Positions 56,076 through 64,000 are shown, counted from the first letter of the stretch. The stretch: 64,000 nucleotides of DNA from Methylobacterium symbioticum (GCF_902141845.1 NZ_CABFPH010000002.1:100902-164901), one strand, 5' to 3'. Notes: generated by a model from the letters alone, not told the origin. Program-made: numbers and translations.

Positions 56076-57944
56076 ATGGAAGACAGACCGCTCGCCGACC
56101 TTTTCGCGCCTGCCACGCGCGAGCGCTGGCTCGGCCTCGTCGAGGGCGTGCTCAAGGGCGCGGATTTCGAGAAGCGGCTGGTCTCGAAGACCGCGGACGG
56201 CCTGCGCATCGAACCGCTCTACGATCCCGCCGCGCCGACAGCGCAGCCGGTACGCGCCCCCGGCCCCTGGCGGGTGGCGCAGCGGGTCGACCATCCGGAA
56301 TCCGCTTCGGCGAACCGGCAGGCGCTCGCCGATCTCGAGGGCGGCGCCGACGCGCTGACCCTCGTTTTCTCCGGCGCTCCGGCCGCGCGCGGCTACGGCC
56401 TCACCGCCACCAGCGTTGACGATCTCGACGCCGCGCTTTCGGGCGTGATGCTGCCGCTGATCGCGCTGCGCCTCGATGCGGGCGGCCAGGCGCTTGAGGC
56501 GGCCGAACTGCTCAAGGGCCTGGCGGCCAAGCGCGGCGACGACCTCGCGGCCCTCGACATCGACCTCGGCATCGATCCCGTGGGCCGGCTCGCCGGCACG
56601 GGCAGCCTCGGCGCGGTCTGGACCGACATCGTGCCGAAGCTCGGCGCGACCCTGCGCACATTCGATGAGGCCGGCTTCACCGGCCGGGCGCTGCTCGCGG
56701 ACGGGCGCCCCTACCACGAGGGCGGCGCGGGCGAGGTGGACGAGCTCGCCGCCGTGCTCGCCACCGCCGTCACCTATCTGCGCGCCCTGGAAGCCGAGGG
56801 CCACGACCTCGGCCGCGCCCGCGACGCGATCGGCGTGCTGCTGGCGGCGGATGCCGACGAGTTCGCGGGCATCGCCAAGTTCCGCGCCATGCGCCGCCTC
56901 TGGGCCCGGGTCGAGCAGGCCTGCGGGCTCGACCCGAAGCCGCTGCGGCTGCATGCCGAGAGCGCGTGGCGGATGATGACCCGGCGCGACCCCTTCGTGA
57001 ACATCCTGCGCACCGCCATGGCGGCCACGGCGGCGGGCCTCGGCGGCGCCGATTCGGTGACGCTCCTGCCCTACACCCAGGCGCTGGGCCTGCCCGATGC
57101 CTTCGCCCGTCGCGTCGCCCGCAACAGCCAGATCGTCCTGCTGGAGGAATCGGGCCTTGCCCGCGTCTCCGATCCGGCGGCCGGCGCGGGCGGGTTCGAG
57201 GCGCTCACCGCCGATCTCACCGAGAAAGCCTGGGAGGCCTTCCAGACGATCGAGCGCGAGGGCGGCATCGTCGCCTCCCTCAGCGTCGGCAAGCTGCAGC
57301 GGCGGATCGAGGCCGTGCGCGAGGCACGGGCGCGCAACATCGCGACGCGGCGCGAGGCGCTCACCGGCGCGACCGAGTTCCCGTTCCTCGCCGAGAAGCC
57401 GGTGGCCGTCCTCGACGTGGCGCCGGTCGCGCCGGCTGCGACCTCGAATTTCGGGGCCGGCGCGGCGGTGGCCTGCGACGCGCTGCCCGCGCAACGCCTC
57501 GCCGAGCCCTTCGAGGCCCTGCGCGACGCCTCCGACGCGGTGCTCGCCAAGAGCGGGCGGCGTCCGGCCGTGTTCCTGGCCAATCTCGGACCGCTCTCCG
57601 CCTTCAACACCCGCGCCACCTTCGCGGCGAATGCCTTCGCCGCTGGCGGCATCGAGGCGCTCGGCACCGAGGGCTTCGCGGACGACGCCGCCTTGGCGGA
57701 GGCCTTCAAGGCATCGGGCGCCGCCCTCGCCTGTCTCTGCTCTTCGGACGCGATCTACGCCGAGCGCGCGGTCGCCGCCGCCCAGGCTCTGAAGGAGGCC
57801 GGGGCCGGCACGATCTACCTCGCCGGCAAGCCGGGCGACCTCGCCGAGCCGCTGAAGGAGGCGGGCGTTCACGCCTTCCTGTTCGCGGGCTGCGATCTCC
57901 TCGCCCTCCTCAACGAAGCGCTGCGGCGAGCCGTGACGGGCTGA
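56076..57944 (+). CDS. mutA: methylmalonyl-CoA mutase small (beta) subunit
   Basis: A 622-residue beta subunit of adenosylcobalamin-dependent methylmalonyl-CoA mutase, which interconverts methylmalonyl-CoA and succinyl-CoA. It has a barrel domain with the diagnostic LRLHAESAWRMMTRRDPFVNILR near residues 289-311 and ALTADLTEKAWEAFQTIEREGG near 373-394, and a degenerate cobalamin-binding domain from about residue 500. The DxHxxG cobalamin ligand motif is absent, as usual in the small subunit. The large subunit mutB does not follow within the window. ATG 56076 is the start. The MeaB chaperone is 30 kb upstream. Confidence 0.92.
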   Translation: MEDRPLADLFAPATRERWLGLVEGVLKGADFEKRLVSKTADGLRIEPLYDPAAPTAQPVRAPGPWRVAQRVDHPESASANRQALADLEGGADALTLVFSGAPAARGYGLTATSVDDLDAALSGVMLPLIALRLDAGGQALEAAELLKGLAAKRGDDLAALDIDLGIDPVGRLAGTGSLGAVWTDIVPKLGATLRTFDEAGFTGRALLADGRPYHEGGAGEVDELAAVLATAVTYLRALEAEGHDLGRARDAIGVLLAADADEFAGIAKFRAMRRLWARVEQACGLDPKPLRLHAESAWRMMTRRDPFVNILRTAMAATAAGLGGADSVTLLPYTQALGLPDAFARRVARNSQIVLLEESGLARVSDPAAGAGGFEALTADLTEKAWEAFQTIEREGGIVASLSVGKLQRRIEAVREARARNIATRREALTGATEFPFLAEKPVAVLDVAPVAPAATSNFGAGAAVACDALPAQRLAEPFEALRDASDAVLAKSGRRPAVFLANLGPLSAFNTRATFAANAFAAGGIEALGTEGFADDAALAEAFKASGAALACLCSSDAIYAERAVAAAQALKEAGAGTIYLAGKPGDLAEPLKEAGVHAFLFAGCDLLALLNEALRRAVTG

Positions 57945-58009
57945 GGCCGGACGCCGGTCCCGTCCGCCTTGCGGGCATGGACTGAGAGCCTGCAGGACAG
58001 GGCACGGCC

Positions 58010-58034
58010 CCCCTCTCCGGTGCGCGAGGGGGGG
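58010..58034. terminator. hairpin after mutA
   Basis: A CCCCCCTC run pairs with GAGGGGGG around a loop of about nine bases, 65 bases past the mutA stop. Its CCCTC/GAGGG core resembles the REP-like elements elsewhere in the window. Confidence 0.5.
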
Positions 58035-58136
58035 GTCCCGGGTTCCGCTCCGGGCGCGCCGCGTTCCCGCAGTGCAACCGTTGCGGCGCTGGCGAGTTTC
58101 CGGGTCGAGCCAAGCGTAACGGGACAGCAGAACGCC

Positions 58137-58520
58137 ATGAAGGCCCTCCCCCTCCTCGCGGCCCTGCCGCTGTTCGCCGCGAGCCTGGGCGCCGCCGAGG
58201 CCGCGACGCGGAAGGCTCAGGTGCCGAACCGCTTCGACGGCAATTGGAGCATCGAGGTGATCACCGAATCGGGAAGCTGCGACCGGGCCTACCGCTACGG
58301 CGTGCGCATCGAGCAGGGACAGGCGAGCTATCCGGGCGGCGATTTCCAGATCAGCGGACGGGTCGCGCCGAACGGGACGGTGCGTGCCACGATCTCGAAC
58401 AGCCTGGGCAGTGCCAACGTGGTCGGGCGGCTCGCGGCGGGCGGCTACGGCAACGGCACCTGGACGGCCAGCGGCTCCAACCAGTGCAGCGGGCGCTGGA
58501 ACGCCGAACGGCGCGGCTGA
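58137..58520 (+). CDS. small secreted protein of unknown function
   Basis: A 127-residue exported protein with signal peptide MKALPLLAALPLFAASLGAAEA (cut near residue 22). The mature part resembles a compact beta fold: NRFDGNWSIEVITESGSCDRAYRY near residues 31-54 and WTASGSNQCSGRWNAER near 109-125, with two cysteines that could pair. This FDGxW...GxC...GxW layout occurs in many Rhizobiales exported proteins without known function. It lies after mutA on the same strand. Confidence 0.6.
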   Translation: MKALPLLAALPLFAASLGAAEAATRKAQVPNRFDGNWSIEVITESGSCDRAYRYGVRIEQGQASYPGGDFQISGRVAPNGTVRATISNSLGSANVVGRLAAGGYGNGTWTASGSNQCSGRWNAERRG

Positions 58521-58710
58521 ACGGACCCGGCGGGACGGTTCTCCGACCGGCGCATGGGCGCTGTTCCTGGGCGGTGTGCCCTGGAGGCGACAAGCGCCGG
58601 CCAATATGGCCGGAATACTGCATCGCGGCAGGGACGCCGCGTTCAAGCCCTGTTCCCGACGCAATCGCGGAGGAATACTCGGCCTGTTCGCGCCCCGATC
58701 GAGAGCCCGC

Positions 58711-59133
58711 ATGAAGACCGCCCTGCTCGGAACCCTGGCCGTCCTCACCCTCGTCACCACCGCGGAGGCTCGTCCGCGCGCGCGGCCGGATGCCGAGGCC
58801 ACGCTGGCCCCGCTGCGTCAGGCCGCCACCGATTGCTTCGCCGAGACCGTGATGTCCAATCCCGGTGCGATGAACCATGCCCGCGCCGGCCGCTGGTATC
58901 AGGCCGCTGGCGTGATCGGCTTCCTCTGCCGGCCGGAGGTGGACGCCATGGTGGTGGCGCATGACCGGCTGTTCGGGCCGGGCACCGGCGAGCGCTACTT
59001 CAAGGGCGCCTACGCCAAGCATCTCGACCAGCAGCTCGCCGCCCGCATCCAGCCGATGCTGGAGCGCAAGGCCGTGGCGAGCGCCGAGCCCCCGGCCGAG
59101 AAGGCCGCGGTGGAGGAAGAAGCGGCGCATTAG
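58711..59133 (+). CDS. small secreted protein of unknown function
   Basis: A 140-residue exported protein: signal peptide MKTALLGTLAVLTLVTTAEA (residues 1-20), then a helical domain with two cysteines near residues 42 and 71 (ATDCFAETVMSNP and GFLCRPEVDAM) that could form a disulfide, and a charged Glu/Ala tail. Segments such as RYFKGAYAKHLDQQLAARIQPML near residues 92-114 look conserved. The function is not recognised. A second GST gene starts 69 bases after its stop. Confidence 0.55.
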   Translation: MKTALLGTLAVLTLVTTAEARPRARPDAEATLAPLRQAATDCFAETVMSNPGAMNHARAGRWYQAAGVIGFLCRPEVDAMVVAHDRLFGPGTGERYFKGAYAKHLDQQLAARIQPMLERKAVASAEPPAEKAAVEEEAAH

Positions 59134-59202
59134 CGCCGCAGCGCCTCACGCGTTGCGCGGAACCCGGTCGCCCTCCCCGGCCTGACGGCTGTGGAGGATG
59201 CC

Positions 59203-59910
59203 ATGGCTTACGAGCTCTATGACTGGCCGACGATCCAGGGGCGCGGCGAGTTCGTCCGCCTCGCCCTGGAGGAGGCCGACGCCGATTACGTGGACGTCGC
59301 CCGCGAGGCGGGCCGTCCGGCGATGATGCGGATTTTGGAAGATCCGGACCGGCCACGACCACCCTTCGCCTGCCCATTCCTGAAGGACGGCGACCTGATG
59401 GTCGGCCAGACGGCGGCCATCCTGCTCCAACTCGGACCGAAACTCGGCCTGGTCGGTGTGGATCCGGCCGACCGGCTCTGGACGCACCAGATCCAGCTCA
59501 CCATCGCCGACATGGTCGCCGAGGCGCACGACACCCATCATCCGGTCGCGCTCAGCCTGACCTACGAGAAGCAGACGCCGGAGGCAGCGCGGCGCGCCGG
59601 GGATTTCTGCCGCAATCGCATCCCGGAATTCCTGGCTTGGTTCGAACACCTGCTCGGCCGGGCCGGAGGATCCCATCTGGTCAGCGGCCAGCTGAGCTAC
59701 GCCGACCTTTCCCTGTTCCAGCTCGTGGACGGACTACTCTACGCCTTCCCGAAGACCATGGGGGGCGTCCTCGGCGCGTCCAGACAGGTCGCGCGCCTGC
59801 ACGATGCGGTGCGGCAGCGCCCGCGCATCGCCACGTATCTCGCGAGCCCGCGGCGCCTGCCCTTCAACGAGCAGGGGATCTTCCGCCGCTACCCGGAGTT
59901 CGAGGCCTGA
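59203..59910 (+). CDS. glutathione S-transferase (sigma/mu-like)
   Basis: A 235-residue GST. The N-terminal thioredoxin-like domain starts MAYELYDWPTIQGRGEFVRL with the active-site Tyr-type residue, and DLMVGQTAAILLQL near residues 66-79 carries the glutathione-binding Q-T/S motif. The C-terminal helical domain ends with LSYADLSLFQLVDGLLYAFP. It resembles sigma/mu class enzymes. ATG 59203 is chosen because GGAGG lies five bases upstream. It is convergent with the small gene at 59963. A GC-rich hairpin (about 59913-59950) separates them. Confidence 0.88.
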   Translation: MAYELYDWPTIQGRGEFVRLALEEADADYVDVAREAGRPAMMRILEDPDRPRPPFACPFLKDGDLMVGQTAAILLQLGPKLGLVGVDPADRLWTHQIQLTIADMVAEAHDTHHPVALSLTYEKQTPEAARRAGDFCRNRIPEFLAWFEHLLGRAGGSHLVSGQLSYADLSLFQLVDGLLYAFPKTMGGVLGASRQVARLHDAVRQRPRIATYLASPRRLPFNEQGIFRRYPEFEA

Positions 59911-59962
59911 TCCGGGCCCACGGGTCGGTCGCGATGGACCGGGCCCGTGGAGCCGATGCGCC

Positions 59963-60214
59963 TCAGAACGGCGCGTTGTCGGTGCGCGCACCGAAGAGGT
60001 GCAGCGTGTTCTCATAGGCACCGGCGGCCTGCTCCGCCACCGCCGCGGCACTGCGGCCCGCGGTGTAGGCATGGGGCACCACGATCGAGCCTGTACGTTC
60101 CGCCGCGATGGCCTGGGTGGCCACGTTGCGAGAGTCTCCGGCGCTGGCCGCCGTGCCGAGGGCGGCGAGGCTGAAGGCACCGAGGGCCAGGCCGGTGAGG
60201 ATGCGCGTCTTCAT
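59963..60214 (-). CDS. small secreted protein, divergent from the MarR gene
   Basis: An 83-residue protein with a clear signal peptide MKTRILTGLALGAFSLAALG ending near residue 27 (ASA) and a short mature part (GDSRNVATQAIAAERTGSIV, then a hydrophilic segment). The start ATG at 60214 has GGAGATGG upstream. The function is not recognised. Its promoter region is shared with the MarR regulator and contains a direct repeat; regulation by that protein is likely. Confidence 0.6.
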   Translation of the reverse strand: MKTRILTGLALGAFSLAALGTAASAGDSRNVATQAIAAERTGSIVVPHAYTAGRSAAAVAEQAAGAYENTLHLFGARTDNAPF

Positions 60215-60285
60215 GATCCATCTCCATTCCGTGATCGGGAAGCGTCTCTCGATCGAGGCAGCCCCCGGTCGCTCGCTTGCGACAG

Positions 60286-60354
60286 GGTTGATATGCACCT
60301 AATTTGATTGGAATGACGTGCCGCTGCGCACATCGGTTGATATGAACGTAATTG
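60286..60354. promoter_or_regulatory. 20-base direct repeat in the divergent marR promoter region
   Basis: GGTTGATATGCACCTAATTT at 60286-60305 and GGTTGATATGAACGTAATTG at 60335-60354 agree at 17 of 20 positions and start 49 bases apart. The second lies directly against the ribosome site of the MarR gene. The region is much richer in A+T than its surroundings. These are likely operator sites for the MarR regulator. Confidence 0.7.
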
Positions 60355-60364
60355 GGAGGACAGG

Positions 60365-60808
60365 ATGGGCGACGACCCCTCCGTCGCGGATACGGTCGCT
60401 GCCTGCTGCATCGGCCTCGCGTCGCAGCGCCTCGCGCGCGCGGTCGGCCGGCGCTACGACACCGCCTTCCGCCCCCTCGGCCTGTCGGGGTGGCAGTTCA
60501 CGCTGCTGATGGCGACCGACCGCGCCGTGCCTCCGACCATCTCGGGGCTTGCCGACCAGCTGGACATGGACCGGACCACGGTGACGGCGAATCTCAAGCC
60601 GCTGACCCGGCGCGGCCTGCTCGCGATCGAGCCCGATGCCGAGGACAGGCGGGCGCGCCGGGTGATCCTCACGGAAGCGGGCCGGGCGATGCTCGCGCGC
60701 GCGCTCCCGCTCTGGCGCGGCGTGCAGGATGCCTACCGGGACGGGATCGGCGAGGCCGACCTCGATCAGCTGCGGGACCTCGTGAAGCGGGTGGTGGGTA
60801 CGCCCTGA
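60365..60808 (+). CDS. MarR-family transcriptional regulator
   Basis: A 147-residue winged-helix regulator. The DNA-binding part shows PTISGLADQLDMDRTTVTANLKPL near residues 56-79, followed by the wing RRGLLAIEPDAEDRRARRVILTEAGRAML near 82-110 with the typical D-x-R-x-R motif. Such proteins usually repress their own gene and a divergent neighbour until a phenolic or oxidant ligand binds; no ligand is known here. The ATG at 60365 follows GGAGGA. It is divergent from the small secreted protein. Confidence 0.93.
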   Translation: MGDDPSVADTVAACCIGLASQRLARAVGRRYDTAFRPLGLSGWQFTLLMATDRAVPPTISGLADQLDMDRTTVTANLKPLTRRGLLAIEPDAEDRRARRVILTEAGRAMLARALPLWRGVQDAYRDGIGEADLDQLRDLVKRVVGTP

Positions 60809-60941
60809 GGCATCCGGATCGCGGCTTGGCGGAGCACGACACCGGGGATCAGGCACGATGCGCCGCCTCTCCCGAGCGAGCGGAGACCGGCACCTCGTCC
60901 GTCCCGGTGGACCAGGCGCCGGCTCCGCCGGAGGCGACGGC

Positions 60942-62474
60942 TCAGGCCGCCACCGGCTCGCTCCGCCCGCGATAGGACAGCGCTTCCGCGAGATGCACCC
61001 GGCGCACGCGAGGCTCGCCGTCGAGATCGGCCAGGGTGCGGGCGACGCGTAGCGTGCGGTGGAATCCACGGGCCGAGAGCCGCAACGAGTCGGCGGCCGT
61101 GCGGATGAGCGCCGCACCCTCCGCATCGGGGCTCGCCACCTGCTCGATCAGCGCCGCCGGGCAGGTGGCGTTGGTGGTCGAGGCGGGCAGCCCATGGGCC
61201 GCGAAGCGCTGGCCCTGCGCCGCGCGCGCCGCGGCGACCCGGGCCGCGGCCTCGCGCGAGCCCTCGGCGGGGGGCGGCAGGATCAGGTCCGCGGCGCTCA
61301 CCGCCGGCACCTCGATGCGCAGGTCGATCCGGTCGAGGAGCGGGCCCGAGATGCGCGCGCCGTACTGGGCGGCGCAGCGCGCGTTCGGCCCGCGCCGACA
61401 GGCATAGCCCGGCTCCAGGGCCTGCCCGCAGCGGCAGGGATTCATGGCCGCGACGAGTTGGAAGCGGGCCGGGTAGACCACGCGGTGGTTGGCCCGCGCG
61501 ATCATCACCTCGCCGGTCTCCATGGGCTGGCGCAGGGAATCCAGCACCTGCGGCGTGAATTCCGGCAATTCGTCGAGGAAAAGCACGCCGCCATGCGCGA
61601 GGGAGGCCTCGCCGGGCTTCGCACCGAGGCCGCCGCCGACCAGCGCCGCCATCGAGGCCGAATGGTGCGGCTGGCGGAAGGGACGCCGGTTCGAGAGCGC
61701 CCCTTCGCGGAGTTCCCCCGCCACGGACTGGATCATCGAGATGTCGAGAAGCTCGCGCGGCGACAGCGGCGGCAGGATCGAAGGCAACCGCGCGGCGAGC
61801 ATCGACTTGCCGGCTCCGGGCGGCCCGTTGAACAGAAGATTGTGCCCGCCGCTCGCCGCGATCTCCAGGGCGCGCTTGGCGCCCTCCTGGCCCTTGATGT
61901 CGGCAAGGTCGGGGAGTGACCCGGCCGGTGCGGCGATCGCCGGCTCCGGCCGGGCCATGACCTGACTGCCCTTGAAGTGGTTGGCGAGTTGGATGAGCGA
62001 GCGCGGAGCCAGTACGTCGAGGTCGCCGCCGGCCCAGGCGGCTTCCGGGCCGCAGGGGCCGGGACAGATCAGGCCGAGCCCGCGCGCGGCCGCTCCGATG
62101 GCGGCGGGCAGCACGCCGTTCACGGCGGTGATCGCGCCGTCGAGGGCGAGTTCGCCGAGCACGCAGTAGCCGGCGAGCGCGTCGGCCGGGATCGCGCCGA
62201 TCGCCGCCATGACGCCGAGCGCGATCGGCAGGTCGTAATGGGAGCCCTCCTTCGGCAGATCGGCCGGGGCGAGGTTCACGGTGATGCGCTTGGCCGGCAG
62301 CGCCAGACCCGAGGCGATGAGGGCGCCGCGCACCCGCTCGCGCGATTCGGCCACCGCCTTGTCGGGCAGGCCGACCACGGCGAAATGGACGGCGCCGGGG
62401 ATGATCTGCACCTGCACGTCCACGGCCCGCGCCTCGATCCCTTCGAAGGCGACGGTGGCGACGCGGATGACCAT
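60942..62474 (-). CDS. comM: YifB/ComM family Mg-chelatase-like ATPase
   Basis: A 510-residue AAA+ ATPase. The N-terminal Lon-like domain is at about residues 20-160; Walker A GPPGAGKSMLAARLPSI is near 217-233, Walker B VLFLDELPEF near 299-308, and a C-terminal helical lid with RGFHRTLRVARTLADLDG near 470-487. ComM promotes branch migration during natural transformation in some bacteria; elsewhere its role is uncertain. ATG 62474. It is convergent with the MarR gene and divergent from the PepSY protein. Confidence 0.93.
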   Translation of the reverse strand: MVIRVATVAFEGIEARAVDVQVQIIPGAVHFAVVGLPDKAVAESRERVRGALIASGLALPAKRITVNLAPADLPKEGSHYDLPIALGVMAAIGAIPADALAGYCVLGELALDGAITAVNGVLPAAIGAAARGLGLICPGPCGPEAAWAGGDLDVLAPRSLIQLANHFKGSQVMARPEPAIAAPAGSLPDLADIKGQEGAKRALEIAASGGHNLLFNGPPGAGKSMLAARLPSILPPLSPRELLDISMIQSVAGELREGALSNRRPFRQPHHSASMAALVGGGLGAKPGEASLAHGGVLFLDELPEFTPQVLDSLRQPMETGEVMIARANHRVVYPARFQLVAAMNPCRCGQALEPGYACRRGPNARCAAQYGARISGPLLDRIDLRIEVPAVSAADLILPPPAEGSREAAARVAAARAAQGQRFAAHGLPASTTNATCPAALIEQVASPDAEGAALIRTAADSLRLSARGFHRTLRVARTLADLDGEPRVRRVHLAEALSYRGRSEPVAA

Positions 62475-62620
62475 GCGCGAATAATCCTCAGGCCGGGACG
62501 ATGAGCCTAAGGGTGGGACTAAGCTCTGACAACCTGAGCTTGGCCTTGGAACCAGCTCCGCCCCCGTCTGTTCATCGGACGCCTGTCCGGCAAAGTCCGA
62601 TGTCCCAGGAGGAAATCGTC

Positions 62621-62881
62621 ATGCGTCCGATCCCCGTTCTCGCCGCCCTCGCCCTCGGCCTCGCCCTCACGGCGACCGCGCGCGCCGACGAGAAGCTTCC
62701 GCCCGACCAGCAGGCCAAGGTCGAGGCCATGCTCAAGCAGGAGGGCTTCACCAAGTGGAAGGAGATCGAGCTCGACGACGGCATGATCGAGGTGGACGAT
62801 GCCATCGACGCCAACGGCAAGCAGTTCGACCTCAAGCTCGACCCGAAGACGCTCGCCATCGTGAAGCGCAAGGCGGAGTGA
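62621..62881 (+). CDS. PepSY-domain periplasmic protein
   Basis: An 86-residue exported protein: signal peptide MRPIPVLAALALGLALTATARA (residues 1-22), then a single PepSY-like domain, EGFTKWKEIELDDGMIEVDD near residues 40-59 followed by DLKLDPKTLAIVKRK near 70-84. PepSY domains inhibit peptidases or bind metals and cofactors. The start ATG has the strong site AGGAGG seven bases upstream. It precedes the SRP RNA gene. Confidence 0.85.
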   Translation: MRPIPVLAALALGLALTATARADEKLPPDQQAKVEAMLKQEGFTKWKEIELDDGMIEVDDAIDANGKQFDLKLDPKTLAIVKRKAE

Positions 62882-62948
62882 GCGGCAGGCCGCGCATCGC
62901 GCCGCCCATCGGCTTGCATCCGCGCGGCCATCCGGCCATATAGGCGGC

Positions 62949-63046
62949 GGGGGGTTGGCGAGGGACGTATCACTCGCCAACCGGGTCAGGTCCGGAAGGA
63001 AGCAGCCCTAACGAGACCGAGCGGGTCTTCGTCCAGCCTCCCACCC
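62949..63046 (+). ncRNA. ffs: signal recognition particle 4.5S RNA
   Basis: The region carries the universally conserved Ffh-binding core GGTCAGGTCCGGAAGGAAGC followed by AGCCCTAACGA, starting at about 62984. Complementary G-rich and C-rich ends (GGGGGG at about 62949; CCTCCC at about 63039) close the hairpin, and a TTGGCGAG/CTCGCCAA helix lies in the 5' half. It forms the SRP with Ffh for membrane-protein targeting. It lies just upstream of dnaX, the conserved order in alphaproteobacteria. Exact ends are estimated. Confidence 0.95.
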
Positions 63047-63126
63047 TTTCTCCGATGCGCCGCGCATCGCGGACCGCCCGGCCGAGCGCGGTCCGAGGCG
63101 GTCGCCCGGCGCCCACGATTGGTCGC

Positions 63127-64000
63127 ATGGACGCGCGCACCGGCACCCCTGACGACGCGCCGGGGCTTCCCGGATTCAGCGCCAAGCCCGCCGCGGCCGC
63201 GCCCTACCGGGTGCTCGCGCGCAAGTACCGGCCCCAGAATTTCGACGACCTGATCGGCCAGGGCGCCATGGTGCGCACGCTGGGCAACGCTTTCGCAGCC
63301 GGCCGCATCCCGCAGGCCTGGATGCTGACGGGCGTGCGCGGCGTCGGCAAGACCACCACGGCGCGCATCCTCGCCCGCGGGCTGAACTATCTCCGTACCG
63401 GCGCGCCCGATACCGGCCCCACCGTGACGATGCCGGAACTCGGCCTGCACTGCCAGGCGATCATGGAATCCCGGCACATGGACGTGCTGGAGATGGACGC
63501 CGCCTCGCATACCGGCATCGACGACGTGCGCGGCATCATCGACGGCATCCGCTACGCCCCCGTCTCGGCCCGCTACAAGGTCTACATCGTGGACGAGGTC
63601 CACATGCTCTCGGAGAAGGCGTTCAACGCCTTCCTGAAGACCCTGGAGGAGCCGCCGCCTCACGCCAAGTTCGTGTTCGCCACCACCGAGATCCGCAAGG
63701 TCCCGGTCACGATCCTCTCGCGCTGCCAGCGCTTCGACCTGCGCCGCGTCGAGGCCGACGTGCTCGCCGCCCATCTCAAGCGCATCTGCGGAGCGGAGGG
63801 CGTCGCGGTCGAGGACGAGGCGCTCGGCGCCCTGGTGCGCGCCGCCGAGGGTTCGGTGCGCGACGCGCTCTCCCTCCTCGACCAGGCCATCGCCCACGGG
63901 GCCGGCCTCGTCCGGCTCGCGTCCTGCCCGGGGTTGCGCTCATCGTCCGGCATGCGCCGTCCGACGCCCGGGCAAGGCTCATCGGGTGGCGCCACGCGGT
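63127..64000 (+). CDS. dnaX: DNA polymerase III subunit gamma/tau, N-terminal part, altered after codon 260
   Basis: The clamp-loader ATPase starts at ATG 63127 and runs to the window end. Residues 25-260 match DnaX: YRVLARKYRPQNFDDLIGQ, Walker A GVRGVGKTT near 73-81, MDAASHTGIDDVR near 123-135, Walker B DEVHMLSEKAFNAFLKTLEE near 157-176 and SRCQRFDLRR. The zinc cysteines of enterobacterial DnaX are reduced to one (GLHCQAIM), as is usual in alphaproteobacteria. After the conserved SLLDQAIAHGAG the frame stays open, but the expected VRDMLGLADR-type segment is missing and the next 30 residues do not resemble DnaX. Confidence 0.9.
   Translation, partial: MDARTGTPDDAPGLPGFSAKPAAAAPYRVLARKYRPQNFDDLIGQGAMVRTLGNAFAAGRIPQAWMLTGVRGVGKTTTARILARGLNYLRTGAPDTGPTVTMPELGLHCQAIMESRHMDVLEMDAASHTGIDDVRGIIDGIRYAPVSARYKVYIVDEVHMLSEKAFNAFLKTLEEPPPHAKFVFATTEIRKVPVTILSRCQRFDLRRVEADVLAAHLKRICGAEGVAVEDEALGALVRAAEGSVRDALSLLDQAIAHGAGLVRLASCPGLRSSSGMRRPTPGQGSSGGATR

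Noticed and set aside
54768..58802. 1344-codon minus-strand frame across uppP and mutA
   Set aside because: It is antisense to uppP and mutA, both clear genes; Arg/Gly/Ala-rich composition and no motif.

Overview
The window reads as chromosomal DNA of a high-GC alphaproteobacterium of the Methylobacterium/Methylorubrum group. The main evidence is a 329-residue MeaB that closely resembles the methylotroph protein, an unlinked methylmalonyl-CoA mutase small subunit, a plsX-fabH-ihfA cluster with DUF177 and a ubiquinol-cytochrome c chaperone upstream, ribH-nusB-thiL, a K+-independent type H+-pyrophosphatase, an MmcB-family repair protein and an ExoR homolog. Genes are dense, often start with GTG, and often overlap by 4 bases. 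I see no rRNA, tRNA, CRISPR array, transposase, integrase or phage gene.

Layout. 0-6 kb: the end of a TOBE (molybdate-binding) gene, DUF2293, a small secreted protein, then the minus-strand housekeeping run CBP3 chaperone-DUF177-plsX-fabH-ihfA with bamE divergent. 5.6-13 kb: an HWE sensor kinase coupled to a HAD phosphatase, an Old Yellow Enzyme, a DUF2147 protein, and an SDR-AraC-NAD(P)-binding trio. 13-22.7 kb: hppA, thiL-nusB-ribH, dihydropyrimidinase, an orphan sensor kinase, an aminotransferase. 22.7-32.7 kb: DUF533, an acidic-tailed protein, a Tat-type esterase, meaB overlapping a pyroglutamyl-peptidase, a CsbD-like protein, bdhA, pdxY, PhzF overlapping NUDIX, DedA, mmcB and a beta-hydroxyacid dehydrogenase.

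32.7-38.5 kb: an OmpR/EnvZ-type two-component pair, a 925-base gene-poor region with inverted repeats and a palindrome overlapping a TTGACA box, then exoR and ilvD, all on the minus strand. 38.7-48.5 kb: eutBC, a transglutaminase-like protease, an oxidoreductase-lutABC operon for lactate oxidation, a PoxB-like enzyme and an isochorismatase-family hydrolase. 48.7-60.8 kb: a HerA-like ATPase, an OlsB-like acyltransferase, a pair of inverted REP-like elements, the overlapping gst-queG-SDR operon, uppP, mutA, small secreted proteins, a second GST and a divergently arranged MarR regulator with a repeated operator-like sequence. 60.9-64 kb: the ComM/YifB ATPase, a PepSY protein, the SRP RNA gene (ffs) and the start of dnaX.

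Together the genes describe a metabolically flexible aerobe: propionyl-/methylmalonyl-CoA handling (mutA, meaB), oxidation of lactate, pyruvate, ethanolamine and 3-hydroxybutyrate, pyrimidine or hydantoin breakdown, fatty acid and phospholipid initiation, peptidoglycan lipid-carrier recycling, and proton-pumping pyrophosphate use. I did not find a clearly novel multi-gene system. The best leads are: dnaX stops resembling DnaX at about base 63907; queG has no ATG/GTG/TTG near its proper start but has a CTG that overlaps the preceding stop; exoR lies next to a two-component pair across an unusual regulatory region; an inverted pair of palindromic elements shows compensatory stem changes; and several gene starts carry sharp operator-like palindromes or direct repeats.
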